Assembly (NCBI GenBank): GCA_024102815.1
Contig: JAGFJJ010000014.1
Location: 62,001 to 126,000, forward strand
Reading direction: 5' to 3'
Length of the DNA stretch: 64,000 nucleotides
Origin: Phycisphaerae bacterium
GTDB taxonomy: Bacteria > Planctomycetota > Phycisphaerae > UBA1845
The position numbers and the translations under genes are program-made. The notes below the pieces were generated by a model. That model worked only from the letters and a program-made list of their open reading frames with translations. It did no database searches and was not told where the DNA came from. This document shows positions 34,071 through 42,720 of the stretch, piece after piece. Numbering within the stretch: position 1 is the stretch's first letter; each line of letters opens with the position of its first letter.

Positions 34071-34596
34071 GGACGTCTCTTCGCACCGGGTGAAATTGAT
34101 TCTCCGTATGCTTATCGAATCCGGGCGGCGACGGCGTTAGGCCGCCCCAAGACTTATCATCCCATTCCCGACTTGATGACGACGGCAGCGCGCCCGGATA
34201 AATTCGCACGCCCAATAAGATCCCGTCCACGCACAATTCACAGAAGGGCGCCACGATAACCAGCGGTCATGTGACGTTGCCCTGGGCCCGCTCTCGCTCA
34301 TGTCCACGGTGCCCGATAAACGTCCGACCGTTGCCAGCGACCAGTAACTTCAATCGCCGGCGAATACGCCTCATCGTTTCAACGAACTTGTTTCACACCT
34401 TTCCTCGCCCGCAAGACACACGCAGGTTGCGAGTGAGTTCATTCACGGGCAAGCCGACCCACTGCCCCTTCCCGCCCGCTTCCGGTGAAGCCCCTTCCTA
34501 TCGACTGCCGATAACAAAGGACCGTCTCTCATCGTATAGTGTCATCAATGTGACACCTTTCTGGGACGACGGCTGTGAATTCGGCGAACCAGCTTC
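34071..34596. promoter_or_regulatory. Divergent spacer between kinase and glycan genes
   Basis: A 526-base gap with no convincing gene; a 112-codon open frame here lacks any recognisable domain. It must contain the minus-strand promoter for the kinase-to-pilus block and the plus-strand promoter of the epimerase gene. A short TATAGT (34536-34541) is a possible -10 for the plus strand but I find no good -35. No riboswitch or RNA motif was recognised. Confidence 0.35.
34539..34556 (+). promoter_or_regulatory. Inverted repeat, possible operator
   Basis: GTGTCA (34539-34544), six bases, then TGACAC (34551-34556) is a perfect spaced palindrome 41 bases before the epimerase ATG, overlapping a TATAGT box. 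Spaced TGTCA/TGACA dyads are typical sites for dimeric helix-turn-helix repressors. Which regulator would bind is unknown. Confidence 0.35.
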
Positions 34597-35631
34597 ATGC
34601 GCGTACTGATTACAGGACACCGCGGTTATGTTGGCTCCGTTCTCGCGGGTTACCTGCGCAGCGCGCACTTTGAAGTCGTCGGATTGGACGCCGATCTGTA
34701 CCGCGGCGCAGATCTGGGACGCGTGAGCGTCGATGTGCCGGAATTCGTCTGTGACTTCCGGGACGTTACCTTCGCCGATCTCCTATCTTTTGACGCGGTC
34801 GTCCATCTCGCAGCGCTGTCCGACGATACTTCCGGCGAAATCGACGCGCACCTCACCACCACGATCAACCACGCCGCCGCCGTCCGCTTCGCTCTGGAAT
34901 GCCGCCGCGCCGGCGTATCCCGCTTTCTCTTCGCATCCTCGTGCAGCGTGTACGGGCGGGGCGGATTGGATCTGTTGAGCGAGGACGCGCCGCCCAATCC
35001 TCGAAGCGCCTACGCGGCATCGAAGCTCGCCTGTGAAAACGATCTGCTGATGCTGGCCGGGGGCGATTTCTGCCCTGTCGCCCTTCGGCTCGCCACCGTC
35101 TACGGAATGTCCCCCCGCCTGCGCATGGACACCGTCGTCAACGAGTTGACCGGTGCGGCCGTCACCTCGGGTCGTGTGAACCTCAAGTCGTCCGGCACGG
35201 CCTGGCGCCCCCTGGTCCATGTCGAGGACGTCGCCCGGGCGTTCGCCGCCGCCCTGCTCGCCGATGTTCACGACGTCCGAGGCCGGGTCTTCAACGTCGC
35301 CCCGCAAGGTGCCAACCACCGCGTCATGGAAATCGCCGACGCGATTGTCGAGTGGGTGCCCGATTGCGTGCGCGGATCCGCACGGCAGTCTTTCGACAGC
35401 CGGTCCTACCGCGTCGACGGCTCGCGACTGCTGGAAGCCTGTCCCACCCTCAAATTCCGCTGGACCCTGCCCCAGGGAATCCGGCAACTGCGCGCCGCAA
35501 TGATTGGCGCCGGCCTGACCTTCGCGGATTGGCGCAGCGACCGCTTCCGCCGCGCCCCCCGCCTCCACGCCCTCCAGGAGCGCGGCAAACTCGACGGCGA
35601 CTTGCGCCGCCGTAACGAAGTGGCCGTCTGA
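34597..35631 (+). CDS. NAD-dependent epimerase/dehydratase (extended SDR)
   Basis: A 344-residue sugar-nucleotide SDR. The dinucleotide loop is ITGHRGYVGSVLAGYL (GxxGxxG), the NAD-binding VVHLAAL segment follows, and the catalytic Ser/Tyr/Lys lie in FASSCSVYG and YAASKLACE (Tyr-x3-Lys). LRLATVYGMSPRLRMDTVVNEL and RPLVHVEDVARAF are typical of GalE/RfbG-like and UDP-glucose-4-epimerase-like enzymes. It likely makes an activated sugar for the surface glycan assembled by the downstream genes. Its exact reaction (epimerase, dehydratase or reductase) cannot be told. It starts the plus-strand glycan gene set. Confidence 0.87.
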   Translation: MRVLITGHRGYVGSVLAGYLRSAHFEVVGLDADLYRGADLGRVSVDVPEFVCDFRDVTFADLLSFDAVVHLAALSDDTSGEIDAHLTTTINHAAAVRFALECRRAGVSRFLFASSCSVYGRGGLDLLSEDAPPNPRSAYAASKLACENDLLMLAGGDFCPVALRLATVYGMSPRLRMDTVVNELTGAAVTSGRVNLKSSGTAWRPLVHVEDVARAFAAALLADVHDVRGRVFNVAPQGANHRVMEIADAIVEWVPDCVRGSARQSFDSRSYRVDGSRLLEACPTLKFRWTLPQGIRQLRAAMIGAGLTFADWRSDRFRRAPRLHALQERGKLDGDLRRRNEVAV

Positions 35632-35689
35632 TCGCCGATAGACCAGGTGGACGACCGACCTCCCAGGAACATGCTCCGGACGGCCGCGT

Positions 35690-36835
35690 ATGCGCATCCT
35701 GCTCGTTCAGACCTGGTATCCGGAGTTTCTCACGGAGCTTTACCGCGCGGAGCCCCAGCTCGCCCGGCTTCCCTTCGAGCCTCAGCTTCAGCGTCTCTTC
35801 GATACCGCTTTTGGTATTGGCAACGCCTATTCACATGGCCTGCGGAAGGCAGGATGCGACGCCTGCGAGGTCATCTGCAACGCCGACGAAGTCCAGGCGC
35901 GCTGGGCGACCGAGCATGGATTGGCGCTGGAAGGCAACATCCATGACCGCCGTCGGCAGATCATCGCCGCGCAGGTCGAGCATTTCCGCCCGGATGTCCT
36001 CTACGTTTTCGAGTGGTCGCCGCTCGGTGACGCCTTTCTGAACGACATGCGCGGCCGGGTTCGCCTGCTGACCGGGCAGATCGCCTCCCCCCTGCCGGCC
36101 AATCGCACGTTTGCCGCCTACGACCTGATGCTCTCCTCTTGGCCGCCTGTCGTGAATTACTTCCGCACGCACGGCACCCCCGCCGTTCCCTTTCGGCTCG
36201 GCTTCGACGAGCGCGTTCTGTCAGGCCTGGCGAGCCGAAGATCAACCGGAGGCGCAGAAAAGAAGTATGACATTACCTTTGTGGGCGGCTTCGCTCCGTC
36301 GCATCGCAACCGCATTCCATTCCTCGACGCCCTGCTTCGAATCCGCCCCGTGGACATATTTGCCTACGGCATCGAAACCGTGTCCCCATCCTCCCCGATT
36401 CACGCTCACTACCGTGGCCAGGCGTGGGGTTGGCGCATGTACGAAGTCCTTGAAGCATCCCGGATTACGATCAATCTGCACGCGGAGATCGACGTTCGGG
36501 GAGATGTTTCCCACCGCTTCGCAAACAACATGCGCCTCTATGAAGCCACAGGCGTCGGCACGTGCCTCCTCACCGAATCGCGTGATAACCTGGGAGACCT
36601 ATTTGAAATAGGACGAGAAATCGTGGCGTACGATGATCCGGAGGAGGCCGCGCGGAAGATATCACACCTTCTGGCAAACGACACCGCCCGCCGCGGAATC
36701 GCCAAGGCCGGTCAGCAACGCACGTTGCGCGAGCACACTTACTCATCCCGCACGCAGGAGCTTGCCCGGATTCTGGACGAAGCCCTCAGAAACTCACAGC
36801 GTTCCGTCGGAACGGTGAGCACCGTCCCTCTGTGA
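35690..36835 (+). CDS. CgeB-like glycosyltransferase
   Basis: A 381-residue GT-B-like protein of the CgeB/Glyco_trans_1_2 type. It opens with MRILLVQTWYPEF. The middle has DVLYVFEWSPLGDAFL and YDLMLSSWPPVVNYFRTHG, then a conserved VGGFAPSHRNRIPFLDALL turn that joins the two Rossmann lobes. The C-terminal half has WRMYEVLEASRITINLHAE, RLYEATGVGTCLLTE and REIVAYDDPEEAARKI, matching the nucleotide-sugar-binding lobe. It should transfer a sugar to a surface glycan or protein; donor and acceptor are unknown. It follows the epimerase gene by 58 bases. Confidence 0.82.
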   Translation: MRILLVQTWYPEFLTELYRAEPQLARLPFEPQLQRLFDTAFGIGNAYSHGLRKAGCDACEVICNADEVQARWATEHGLALEGNIHDRRRQIIAAQVEHFRPDVLYVFEWSPLGDAFLNDMRGRVRLLTGQIASPLPANRTFAAYDLMLSSWPPVVNYFRTHGTPAVPFRLGFDERVLSGLASRRSTGGAEKKYDITFVGGFAPSHRNRIPFLDALLRIRPVDIFAYGIETVSPSSPIHAHYRGQAWGWRMYEVLEASRITINLHAEIDVRGDVSHRFANNMRLYEATGVGTCLLTESRDNLGDLFEIGREIVAYDDPEEAARKISHLLANDTARRGIAKAGQQRTLREHTYSSRTQELARILDEALRNSQRSVGTVSTVPL

Positions 36836-37022
36836 AAAAGGATAACGCTCCGCATCCTATCCTTGTTACCACCCGTCCGAGAAGCAGCGCTGCGCGTAGC
36901 GGTTCTTATCGGACGCTGCTCCGGTTTCGGACAAACGCCATAATCGTTCCAACCACAGGCCGTGCAACGAGTTCCCAAGGTCCGCGTACTGAGGAGAACA
37001 ATCGGTTGCCGATAATCTGGGC

Positions 37023-37811
37023 ATGTCCCCTGCCGATGCAACACCCGCACTTTCTTCCGATGCCCGCGAGCATCTTCTCCACCTCGCCCAAGCCGGCGAT
37101 CTGGAGAATTGCGGCCCCTTCCGCGTTCGCATCAACGACGGCCCGAATTTCTACATGCTTCACAAGGACGTCTTCGTCCGCCGGGTATACCACTTTGCGA
37201 CCGACCGGCCCGCGCCGCGAATCCTCGATTGCGGGTCGAACATCGGCATGACCGTCCTCTACTTCAAGATGGTCTACCCGCAGGCCCGAATCACCGCCTT
37301 CGAGCCCGACCCGGAGGTTCTCCCATACTTGCACGAGAATCTCGAAGCCAACCGAATCACCGATGTCGAAGTTGTCAGGGCGGCGCTTTCGTCCTCCCCT
37401 GGAGCCGCCGACTTCCTCGCCGATGCCCGGTACGCCAGCGCCCTGTCCCCGTATGCCGTGGACGCCAGCGCCCCCGGCCACCGGTCGACCACGGTGAATT
37501 GCGTAAGCCTGCGCGACTACCTCGGGGAACCGGTCGACTTTCTGAAGATGAATATCGAGGGAGCCGAAACGGACGTGCTGGAGGATTGCGGTCCGGCGCT
37601 TCGCAACGTGCGGGCACTTGCCGTCGAGTATCACCATCTTCCGGGCCTGCCGCGGACGTTGCACCGCCTTCTCGCTTTGCTCGATCAGCAGGGCTTCGAT
37701 TACCTCGTTCACGACTTCGACCGCGAGACCAACCCGGCGTGCGAGCCCCCCTTCCGCCTGGGGCCGAACACGCGTTACTACCTGCTCGTTCACGCCCGCC
37801 GGAGGGACTGA
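37023..37811 (+). CDS. FkbM family methyltransferase
   Basis: A 262-residue SAM methyltransferase of the FkbM type. ILDCGSNIGMTVLYFKMVYP is motif I, ITAFEPDPEVLPYLHENL motif II, and VDFLKMNIEGAETDVLEDCG the characteristic FkbM core. VEYHHLPGLPRTLHRLLALL follows. Family members O-methylate sugars, glycolipids or polyketides. A 187-base gap separates it from the CgeB-like gene, but the next gene starts four bases after it, so it leads a coupled four-gene run (37023-41181). Confidence 0.9.
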   Translation: MSPADATPALSSDAREHLLHLAQAGDLENCGPFRVRINDGPNFYMLHKDVFVRRVYHFATDRPAPRILDCGSNIGMTVLYFKMVYPQARITAFEPDPEVLPYLHENLEANRITDVEVVRAALSSSPGAADFLADARYASALSPYAVDASAPGHRSTTVNCVSLRDYLGEPVDFLKMNIEGAETDVLEDCGPALRNVRALAVEYHHLPGLPRTLHRLLALLDQQGFDYLVHDFDRETNPACEPPFRLGPNTRYYLLVHARRRD

Positions 37812-37815
37812 CGCC

Positions 37816-38547
37816 GTGCCCCAAGCAACACCCGACAAGCTCGACAGGCAGCGCTCCACGGACGCGGCCATCAACGGGCCTCCATCCGTCTCGGCCGTGT
37901 ACTTCGGGTCGCTGGGGCAAACCGAGCCGATCAGCCGGGTGTTCGGGCTCGATCGCGGGCAGTGCATCGACCGCTATTACGTCGAGCGTTTCTTGAACGC
38001 ACACGCTGAAGACATCCGAGGCCGCGTGCTGGAAGTCGCCGAGAACACCTACACCCGCCAATTCGGAGGCGATCGGGTTACGCAGTCTGACGTGCTGCAT
38101 CTGACCGGCACCCGCCAATCGACCATCGTTGCGGACCTCACCCGCGGCGACGGACTCGCGACCGGTGCTTTCGACTGCATCATTCTCACCCAGACCCTTC
38201 AGCACATCTACGACTCCCGCGCCGCGATGCAAACGATCGAGCGCATCCTGGCACCCGGCGGCACGTTGCTCGTCAGCGTCCCCGGCATCAGCCAGATCAG
38301 TCGCTACGACATGCAGCGCTGGGGCGACTACTGGCGCTTCACGTCGCTGGCGCTGCGGCGGCTTCTGGAGGAGGCGTTCGCGCCGCAGCAGGTCGAGGTG
38401 CAGGCATTCGGCAACGTGCTGCTCGCGACGGCGTTTCTGCAAGGGCTCGTCGTCGAAGACCTCCCGCACGATGCTCTGGGCTTCAATGACCCGGACTACG
38501 AGTTGATTGTCTGCGCGCGGGCATCGAAGAGTGAGACGCCGTCATGA
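37816..38547 (+). CDS. Class I SAM-dependent methyltransferase
   Basis: A 243-residue methyltransferase with an incomplete motif I: VLEVAENTYTRQFGG stands where a GxGxG-like loop is expected. FDCIILTQTLQHIYD matches motif IV and LAPGGTLLVSVPGISQISR motif V-VI of Methyltransf_11/UbiE-like enzymes. The WGDYWRFTSLALRRLLEEAF segment is frequent in glycan-locus methyltransferases. The GTG start follows the FkbM stop by four bases with GGAGG upstream, and its stop overlaps the deacetylase ATG. It probably acts on the same glycan. Confidence 0.82.
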   Translation: MPQATPDKLDRQRSTDAAINGPPSVSAVYFGSLGQTEPISRVFGLDRGQCIDRYYVERFLNAHAEDIRGRVLEVAENTYTRQFGGDRVTQSDVLHLTGTRQSTIVADLTRGDGLATGAFDCIILTQTLQHIYDSRAAMQTIERILAPGGTLLVSVPGISQISRYDMQRWGDYWRFTSLALRRLLEEAFAPQQVEVQAFGNVLLATAFLQGLVVEDLPHDALGFNDPDYELIVCARASKSETPS

Positions 38548-39716
38548 GTCCTTCTCGAACGCCAGCCTTGGCCGGACCGCGACGGGACGTGTTCGCATCG
38601 CCGATCGACCTGATCCTTCTGTACCATCGTGTGGCCGACACCCCGTCTGACCCGCAGCTTCTGGCGGTTTCTCCGCAAAACTTTGCCGAGCAACTGTCCG
38701 CACTGCGCGAGGTGTTCGACATTGTCCCCCTTGGCTCGCTGTGCGTGGCGCGATGCACCCGGCCGCGCGTAGCCATCACCTTTGACGACGGCTACGCAGA
38801 CAATCTGCATCACGCCAAGCCCCTGCTGGAAGCGGCCGAGGCCCCGGCAACCGTCTTCGTCGCCAGCGGCCACACCGACAACGGATACGAATTCTGGTGG
38901 GACGAACTGGAGCGCCTCGTTCTGACGCCGTCGCAATGGCCCGCTCCATTCGAATTGCGTTTGGGAGGCGACTCGATCCTCGTCGACGCCGGTTCCGCCG
39001 CGACGTACACGCAAGGACAATGGACGCGATACCGCACATGGGATGTAACCGCCGCGGATGACCCCACACCCCGGCATCGGCTCTATCGAACGCTCTTCGA
39101 CCGCCTGCGGCCGATGGCAGACGCGACGCGACGCACTGCGCTCGACGACTTGGGCGCATTCGGCAAACCGAGGTGCGCGAGTGAATCGCCGGAAATCCAG
39201 GACCCGACTCGCCGGCCGATGTCGCCGGACGAATTGCTTGGCATCGCTTCCGGTGGGCTTATCGAAATCGGTTCGCATACCGTCACGCACCCCCTGCTCG
39301 CAGCGCAATCGCTTGAAGAGCAGGCGTTTGAAATCCACGCAAGCAAGCGCCGCCTGGAGGACATCCTCGGACGATCCGTGACGATTTTCTCCTATCCCTT
39401 CGGCACACGCCGCGATTATTCGCCCGACACGGTGCATCTCGTTCAAGAGGCGGGTTACGAACTGGCGTGCAGTAATTTCGTTCCGAAGAAGGCAACAGGA
39501 AGGAGCCACGAAGCCACGAAGCCACGGAGCCACGAAGGGGGAAGAAGAAGCGACGAAGGGGAAGAGATGAAGACGAGGAGGAAGAAAGGGCAAGACGACG
39601 ATGTGGCACCGACATCGCACTACGGCGACCGATTTCAGCTTCCGCGTGTTCTGGTCCGCGACTGGGACGGCGACACGCTGATGCGTCGCCTGGCGGAGGT
39701 GGCCGCCGGTGCCTGA
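38544..39716 (+). CDS. Polysaccharide deacetylase with repeat insertion
   Basis: A 390-residue NodB-type enzyme. ILLYHRVAD, the VAITFDDGYADN metal motif (79-87) and IGSHTVTHPLLA give the His-x3-His site, and FSYPFGT follows. Near the C terminus an in-frame stretch of about 38 residues (roughly 318-355) is basic and low-complexity (RSHEATKPRSHEGGRR and on) and comes from a tandem DNA repeat plus purine-rich sequence. Normal family sequence (FQLPRVLVRDWDGD) resumes after it. The enzyme likely trims acetyl groups from an envelope polysaccharide. Its ATG overlaps the methyltransferase stop, and its stop overlaps the glycosyltransferase GTG by eight bases. Confidence 0.88.
   Translation: MSPSRTPALAGPRRDVFASPIDLILLYHRVADTPSDPQLLAVSPQNFAEQLSALREVFDIVPLGSLCVARCTRPRVAITFDDGYADNLHHAKPLLEAAEAPATVFVASGHTDNGYEFWWDELERLVLTPSQWPAPFELRLGGDSILVDAGSAATYTQGQWTRYRTWDVTAADDPTPRHRLYRTLFDRLRPMADATRRTALDDLGAFGKPRCASESPEIQDPTRRPMSPDELLGIASGGLIEIGSHTVTHPLLAAQSLEEQAFEIHASKRRLEDILGRSVTIFSYPFGTRRDYSPDTVHLVQEAGYELACSNFVPKKATGRSHEATKPRSHEGGRRSDEGEEMKTRRKKGQDDDVAPTSHYGDRFQLPRVLVRDWDGDTLMRRLAEVAAGA
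39504..39535 (+). repeat. Four tandem 8-bp units inside a coding region
   Basis: Three exact copies of AGCCACGA plus one variant (AGCCACGG, third unit) lie head to tail, followed by about 70 bases of purine-rich GAAGAAGAAGCGACGAAGG-type sequence. All of this falls within the deacetylase gene without breaking its frame. Similar short units are common between genes in planctomycetes, so this looks like a mobile or slippage-made spacer that entered a gene. Confidence 0.8.
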
Positions 39717-41181
39717 TTCTCCCCTGCACATCGTCCAGGTCAGCACGCGCGACGTACTCGGCGGCGCGGAAAAGGTCGCTTTCGACCTGTTCACGGCCTA
39801 TCGCGAGCGGGGTCACCAATCGAACCTCGTGGTGGGCTATCGCCGCACGAGTGATCCGGACATCTTCGAGATTCCGCACGAACTTTCGCGACGCCGCTGG
39901 TCGCGATTCTGGTGGCGGATGCACCGCCGCCTCCAGCCGCATTACGAACGCACTGCCTGGGCGCGGCGCTTGTGTCGCTGGACGCATGCCTTCGCCGAGC
40001 CGAAGGGCAGGAAGGACCGCGCCCGGGGATTCGAGGACTTCCACTATCCCGGCGCGCGCCACCTGCTCGAGCTGTTTCCGGAAGCGCCGGACGTGCTCCA
40101 TCTGCACAACCTTCACGGAGGCTACTTCGATCTTCGGGCGCTGCCCTCGCTGTGCGAGCGCGTGCCGGTGATGCTCACGCTGCACGACGCCTGGTTGCTC
40201 AGCGGCCACTGTGCTCATTCGCTGGACTGCGAGCGATGGAAGACCGGCTGCGGAAACTGCCCGTATCCCGAGCTGTACCCGTCCGTGTGCTTTGACGAGA
40301 CCGCGGCGAACTGGCAGCGGAAACGCGATATTCTGTCGGACTGCCACCTTTACGTTTCGACACCGTGTCACTGGCTGCGCGACCGCCTCGCGGAGTCCAT
40401 TCTCACGCCGGCGATCGTCGAATCGCGCGTGATTCCCTATGGCGTGGATCTTTCGGTTTTCCGGCCGGGCGACCGCGAGCATGCCCGCGCGGCGCTTGAA
40501 CTGCCGCAGGACGCGGCCGTCCTCGTCACCGCGGCGAGCGGCATCCGGCGTAACCCTTGGAAGGATTTCGCCATGCTCCGCGACGCGCTCATCCTGCTGG
40601 GCGAGCGGAACCTTCGCCGCCCGGTGTGTTGCGTGGCCCTCGGCGACGAGAGCCCGGCGGAGCAGTTTGGCCGCGTCGAGCTGCGTTTCGAGCCGTTTCG
40701 CCGGAACCCTGCTGACGTCGCCCGGTTCTACCAGGCGGCGGACGTGTACGTGCACCCCGCCCGGGCGGACACGTTTCCCAACGTAGTATTGGAATCCCTG
40801 GCCTGCGGCACGCCGGTCGTGGCCACCAACGTGGGCGGAATTCCCGAGCAGGTGCGGGCCCTGATCCTGCCGGGGACAGGTCAAGCGGGCATGTGCGGAC
40901 CATCCCGGGCGACGGGCGTGCTCGTGCCCTCCGGCGACTCGGAAGCCATGTGCGAAGCGCTTGCCAAGCTGCTCGAAGATGAACCACTCCGCCGGGCACT
41001 CGCGGTGAATGCGGCCGAGGACGCAGCGCGGCGCTTTCCGCGGGATCGACAGGTTAACGCGTACCTTGAGTGGTACGAGGAGATTCTCCGATCGCGAGGT
41101 GTCGCGTCGGACCCGAACGGGCCGGGCAACGCCGGTGTTCAGCCGGTGCAACCTGCGACTTTCGCCGAGGCGCATACCTGA
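39709..41181 (+). CDS. GT4-family glycosyltransferase
   Basis: A 490-residue GT-B enzyme. The N-terminal lobe opens with IVQVSTRDVLGGAEKVAFDL, and VLHLHNLHGGYFDLRALP and LHDAWLLSGHCAHSLDC follow; the last segment is typical of WcaC-like transferases. The C-terminal lobe has the donor-binding EX7E region VYVHPARADTFPNVVLESLA and TPVVATNVGGIPEQV. It should build a surface polysaccharide from a nucleotide sugar. The GTG start overlaps the deacetylase stop (GTGCCTGA), so the four genes from FkbM onward are probably translated as a unit. Confidence 0.9.
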   Translation: MPDSPLHIVQVSTRDVLGGAEKVAFDLFTAYRERGHQSNLVVGYRRTSDPDIFEIPHELSRRRWSRFWWRMHRRLQPHYERTAWARRLCRWTHAFAEPKGRKDRARGFEDFHYPGARHLLELFPEAPDVLHLHNLHGGYFDLRALPSLCERVPVMLTLHDAWLLSGHCAHSLDCERWKTGCGNCPYPELYPSVCFDETAANWQRKRDILSDCHLYVSTPCHWLRDRLAESILTPAIVESRVIPYGVDLSVFRPGDREHARAALELPQDAAVLVTAASGIRRNPWKDFAMLRDALILLGERNLRRPVCCVALGDESPAEQFGRVELRFEPFRRNPADVARFYQAADVYVHPARADTFPNVVLESLACGTPVVATNVGGIPEQVRALILPGTGQAGMCGPSRATGVLVPSGDSEAMCEALAKLLEDEPLRRALAVNAAEDAARRFPRDRQVNAYLEWYEEILRSRGVASDPNGPGNAGVQPVQPATFAEAHT

Positions 41182-41223
41182 TTCGTCTTCGCACCGAGCA
41201 TCCCAACGCGTATGATCTTCGCG

Positions 41224-41901
41224 ATGAGCGACGTTCAAGCCGAGTTTCATAATGCGCTCCGCGAAGCACTGGCGAAGTGGAATCTGTCGCTGACGCCCGC
41301 GCAGTTCGACCTGCTGGCGGCGCACTACGCGGCGATGGTGGAATACAACCAGCGTGTAAATCTCACGCGCATTACCGATCCCGCGGAGGCGGCCGTGAAG
41401 CACTACGCGGATTCGCTGAGTGTGCTGCATTGGGTCGAGCAGGCCGGCGTCGGCGCGCGAAATCTGCTGGACATCGGCACGGGCGCCGGTTTTCCGGCGA
41501 TTCCCCTGGCGATTGCGGGGCCGGATTGGAGCGTGGTGGCGCTCGAGGCGACCGGGAAGAAAGTGTCGTTCCTTATCGACTTCGCCCGCGAGGCGAAGCT
41601 GACGAATCTTCACGTCGAGCATGCGCATTCGGCACACTGGAAAACGCGGCGGCGGTTCGACCTGGTCACTTTGAAGGCGGTCGGATCGCTGCGCGAGTGT
41701 TTCGAGCAGGCAGGACGGTTTCTCTGCGAGCGGGGGCATGTGGTCGTGTTCAAGACGGCGGGGATCTCGGCGGATGAAACGGCCGAGGCCGAGGCGTTCG
41801 CGGGCGAGAGTGGATTGACGGTTCTCCAGCCTTTTGTGTACGAACTGGAGTACCAGTTGGAAACGCTGCAACGGTTGTTGTGCGTGGCCCGGAAGGCTTG
41901 A
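41224..41901 (+). CDS. rsmG: 16S rRNA (guanine-527-N7) methyltransferase
   Basis: RsmG methylates G527 of 16S rRNA, and its loss causes low-level streptomycin resistance in several bacteria. The 225-residue protein has the family body: MVEYNQRVNLTRITDPAEA with the conserved W/YN..xNLT pattern, KHYADSLSVLHW, then LLDIGTGAGFPAIPLAI as the SAM loop and VALEATGKKVSFL. FDLVTLKAVGSLRECFEQAG is equivalent to the RAV loop. It starts at ATG 41224, or 41212 with four extra residues. It lies 42 bases after the glycosyltransferase gene, so it may share that transcript although its role is different. Confidence 0.9.
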   Translation: MSDVQAEFHNALREALAKWNLSLTPAQFDLLAAHYAAMVEYNQRVNLTRITDPAEAAVKHYADSLSVLHWVEQAGVGARNLLDIGTGAGFPAIPLAIAGPDWSVVALEATGKKVSFLIDFAREAKLTNLHVEHAHSAHWKTRRRFDLVTLKAVGSLRECFEQAGRFLCERGHVVVFKTAGISADETAEAEAFAGESGLTVLQPFVYELEYQLETLQRLLCVARKA

Positions 41902-42300
41902 ATCCAGCGGCGCGTGGGCACGTTTCCGGAGCTTGTGCGGCTGTGGCTGGCGTTGAAGGTCGTTGACGAACCAGATCGTTACCATCGTACCATGTCCATC
42001 TGACGGGGTGCCTGGGGACCGGCGGATTCGGGCTCCGGACGATGAGCCTCTCCATAGGTAATAACGCGCAGGGGCGCGCGCTCGGCGCGGCGGATAAAGT
42101 GAGCGCCCCGTTAACGGGCGCTCGATTTAGTTGAGCGTTCGATTGAAAATGTCAGTGTAAACGTCCAATATGCTTTTATGCTTCTATTCGTTGTTGGTGC
42201 AAGGTGGCGGGGATTGTATCGAAGAAGGGCGCTGGGGGCGTGAATTCCAAGAAGGTCAACATGACCGCGAGGCGCGGGGTGAGGCGCGCGTCGGCCGGAT
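41902..42300. other. Spacer after rsmG
   Basis: A 399-base gap with no convincing gene. It ends the plus-strand glycan/rsmG unit and the minus-strand small membrane protein gene, whose stop is at 42301. The only clear element is the hairpin at 42101-42123; the rest shows no motif I recognise. Confidence 0.4.
42101..42123. terminator. Hairpin between convergent genes
   Basis: GAGCGCCC (42101-42108) and GGGCGCTC (42116-42123) form a perfect 8-bp stem with a 7-base loop. GATTTAGTT follows on the plus strand and ACTTTATC on the minus strand. It lies between rsmG (plus) and a small minus-strand gene, so it could stop both, although neither side has a clean T run. Confidence 0.5.
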
Positions 42301-42561
42301 TCATGTGTGAACCAAGGCGAGGAGAAATTGGATCGCCGCAAGTGTCAGGCCGAGCCAACGTCGGTAGTCGCGATGTTTGTACACGAAGCCCAGCCCCAGC
42401 AAGCACACGGCGATCGCGATCGGCGTGAGCGGAGCGCTGTTTATCGTTGAGGCGAGCCACGTCACCGGGGCGTTGCGTGCGATGGCATTCCGTACGGCGC
42501 TGGCAGCGCAGAGCCGGACCATTTGCAGGAGAACAGATAACACTAGCAGGCTGATGCCCAT
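42301..42561 (-). CDS. Small three-helix membrane protein
   Basis: An 86-residue hydrophobic protein with three helices: about 3-20 (ISLLVLSVLLQMVRL), 45-61 (LTPIAIAVCLLGLGFVY) and 68-84 (WLGLTLAAIQFLLALVH). GGAGG lies ten bases from ATG 42561, and TTG 42564 is also possible; the good ribosome binding site argues that it is real. No family was recognised. Confidence 0.55.
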   Translation of the reverse strand: MGISLLVLSVLLQMVRLCAASAVRNAIARNAPVTWLASTINSAPLTPIAIAVCLLGLGFVYKHRDYRRWLGLTLAAIQFLLALVHT

Positions 42562-42720
42562 CAATCGCGATCCTCCGAGGCGCCGGCGTCACGTGAATTT
42601 ATGCACGATTGAATATCCGCGGGGCACGACTCGTGGCGAAAGTGCGGGCGTGTCATGGGTCTCGGCGGAATCAGCCAGAAGGATGCGGCGCAGGCGGAAA
42701 ACATCCGGTACGTTCCCGTT

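Noticed and set aside
34271-34609. A 112-codon plus-strand frame before the epimerase gene
   Set aside because: No domain or strong ribosome binding site, and it overlaps the start of the real gene. It is better read as regulatory spacer.
39504-39535. CRISPR array
   Set aside because: The units are only 8 bp with no spacers and lie inside a gene. No other regular repeat-spacer pattern and no cas genes were seen in the window.
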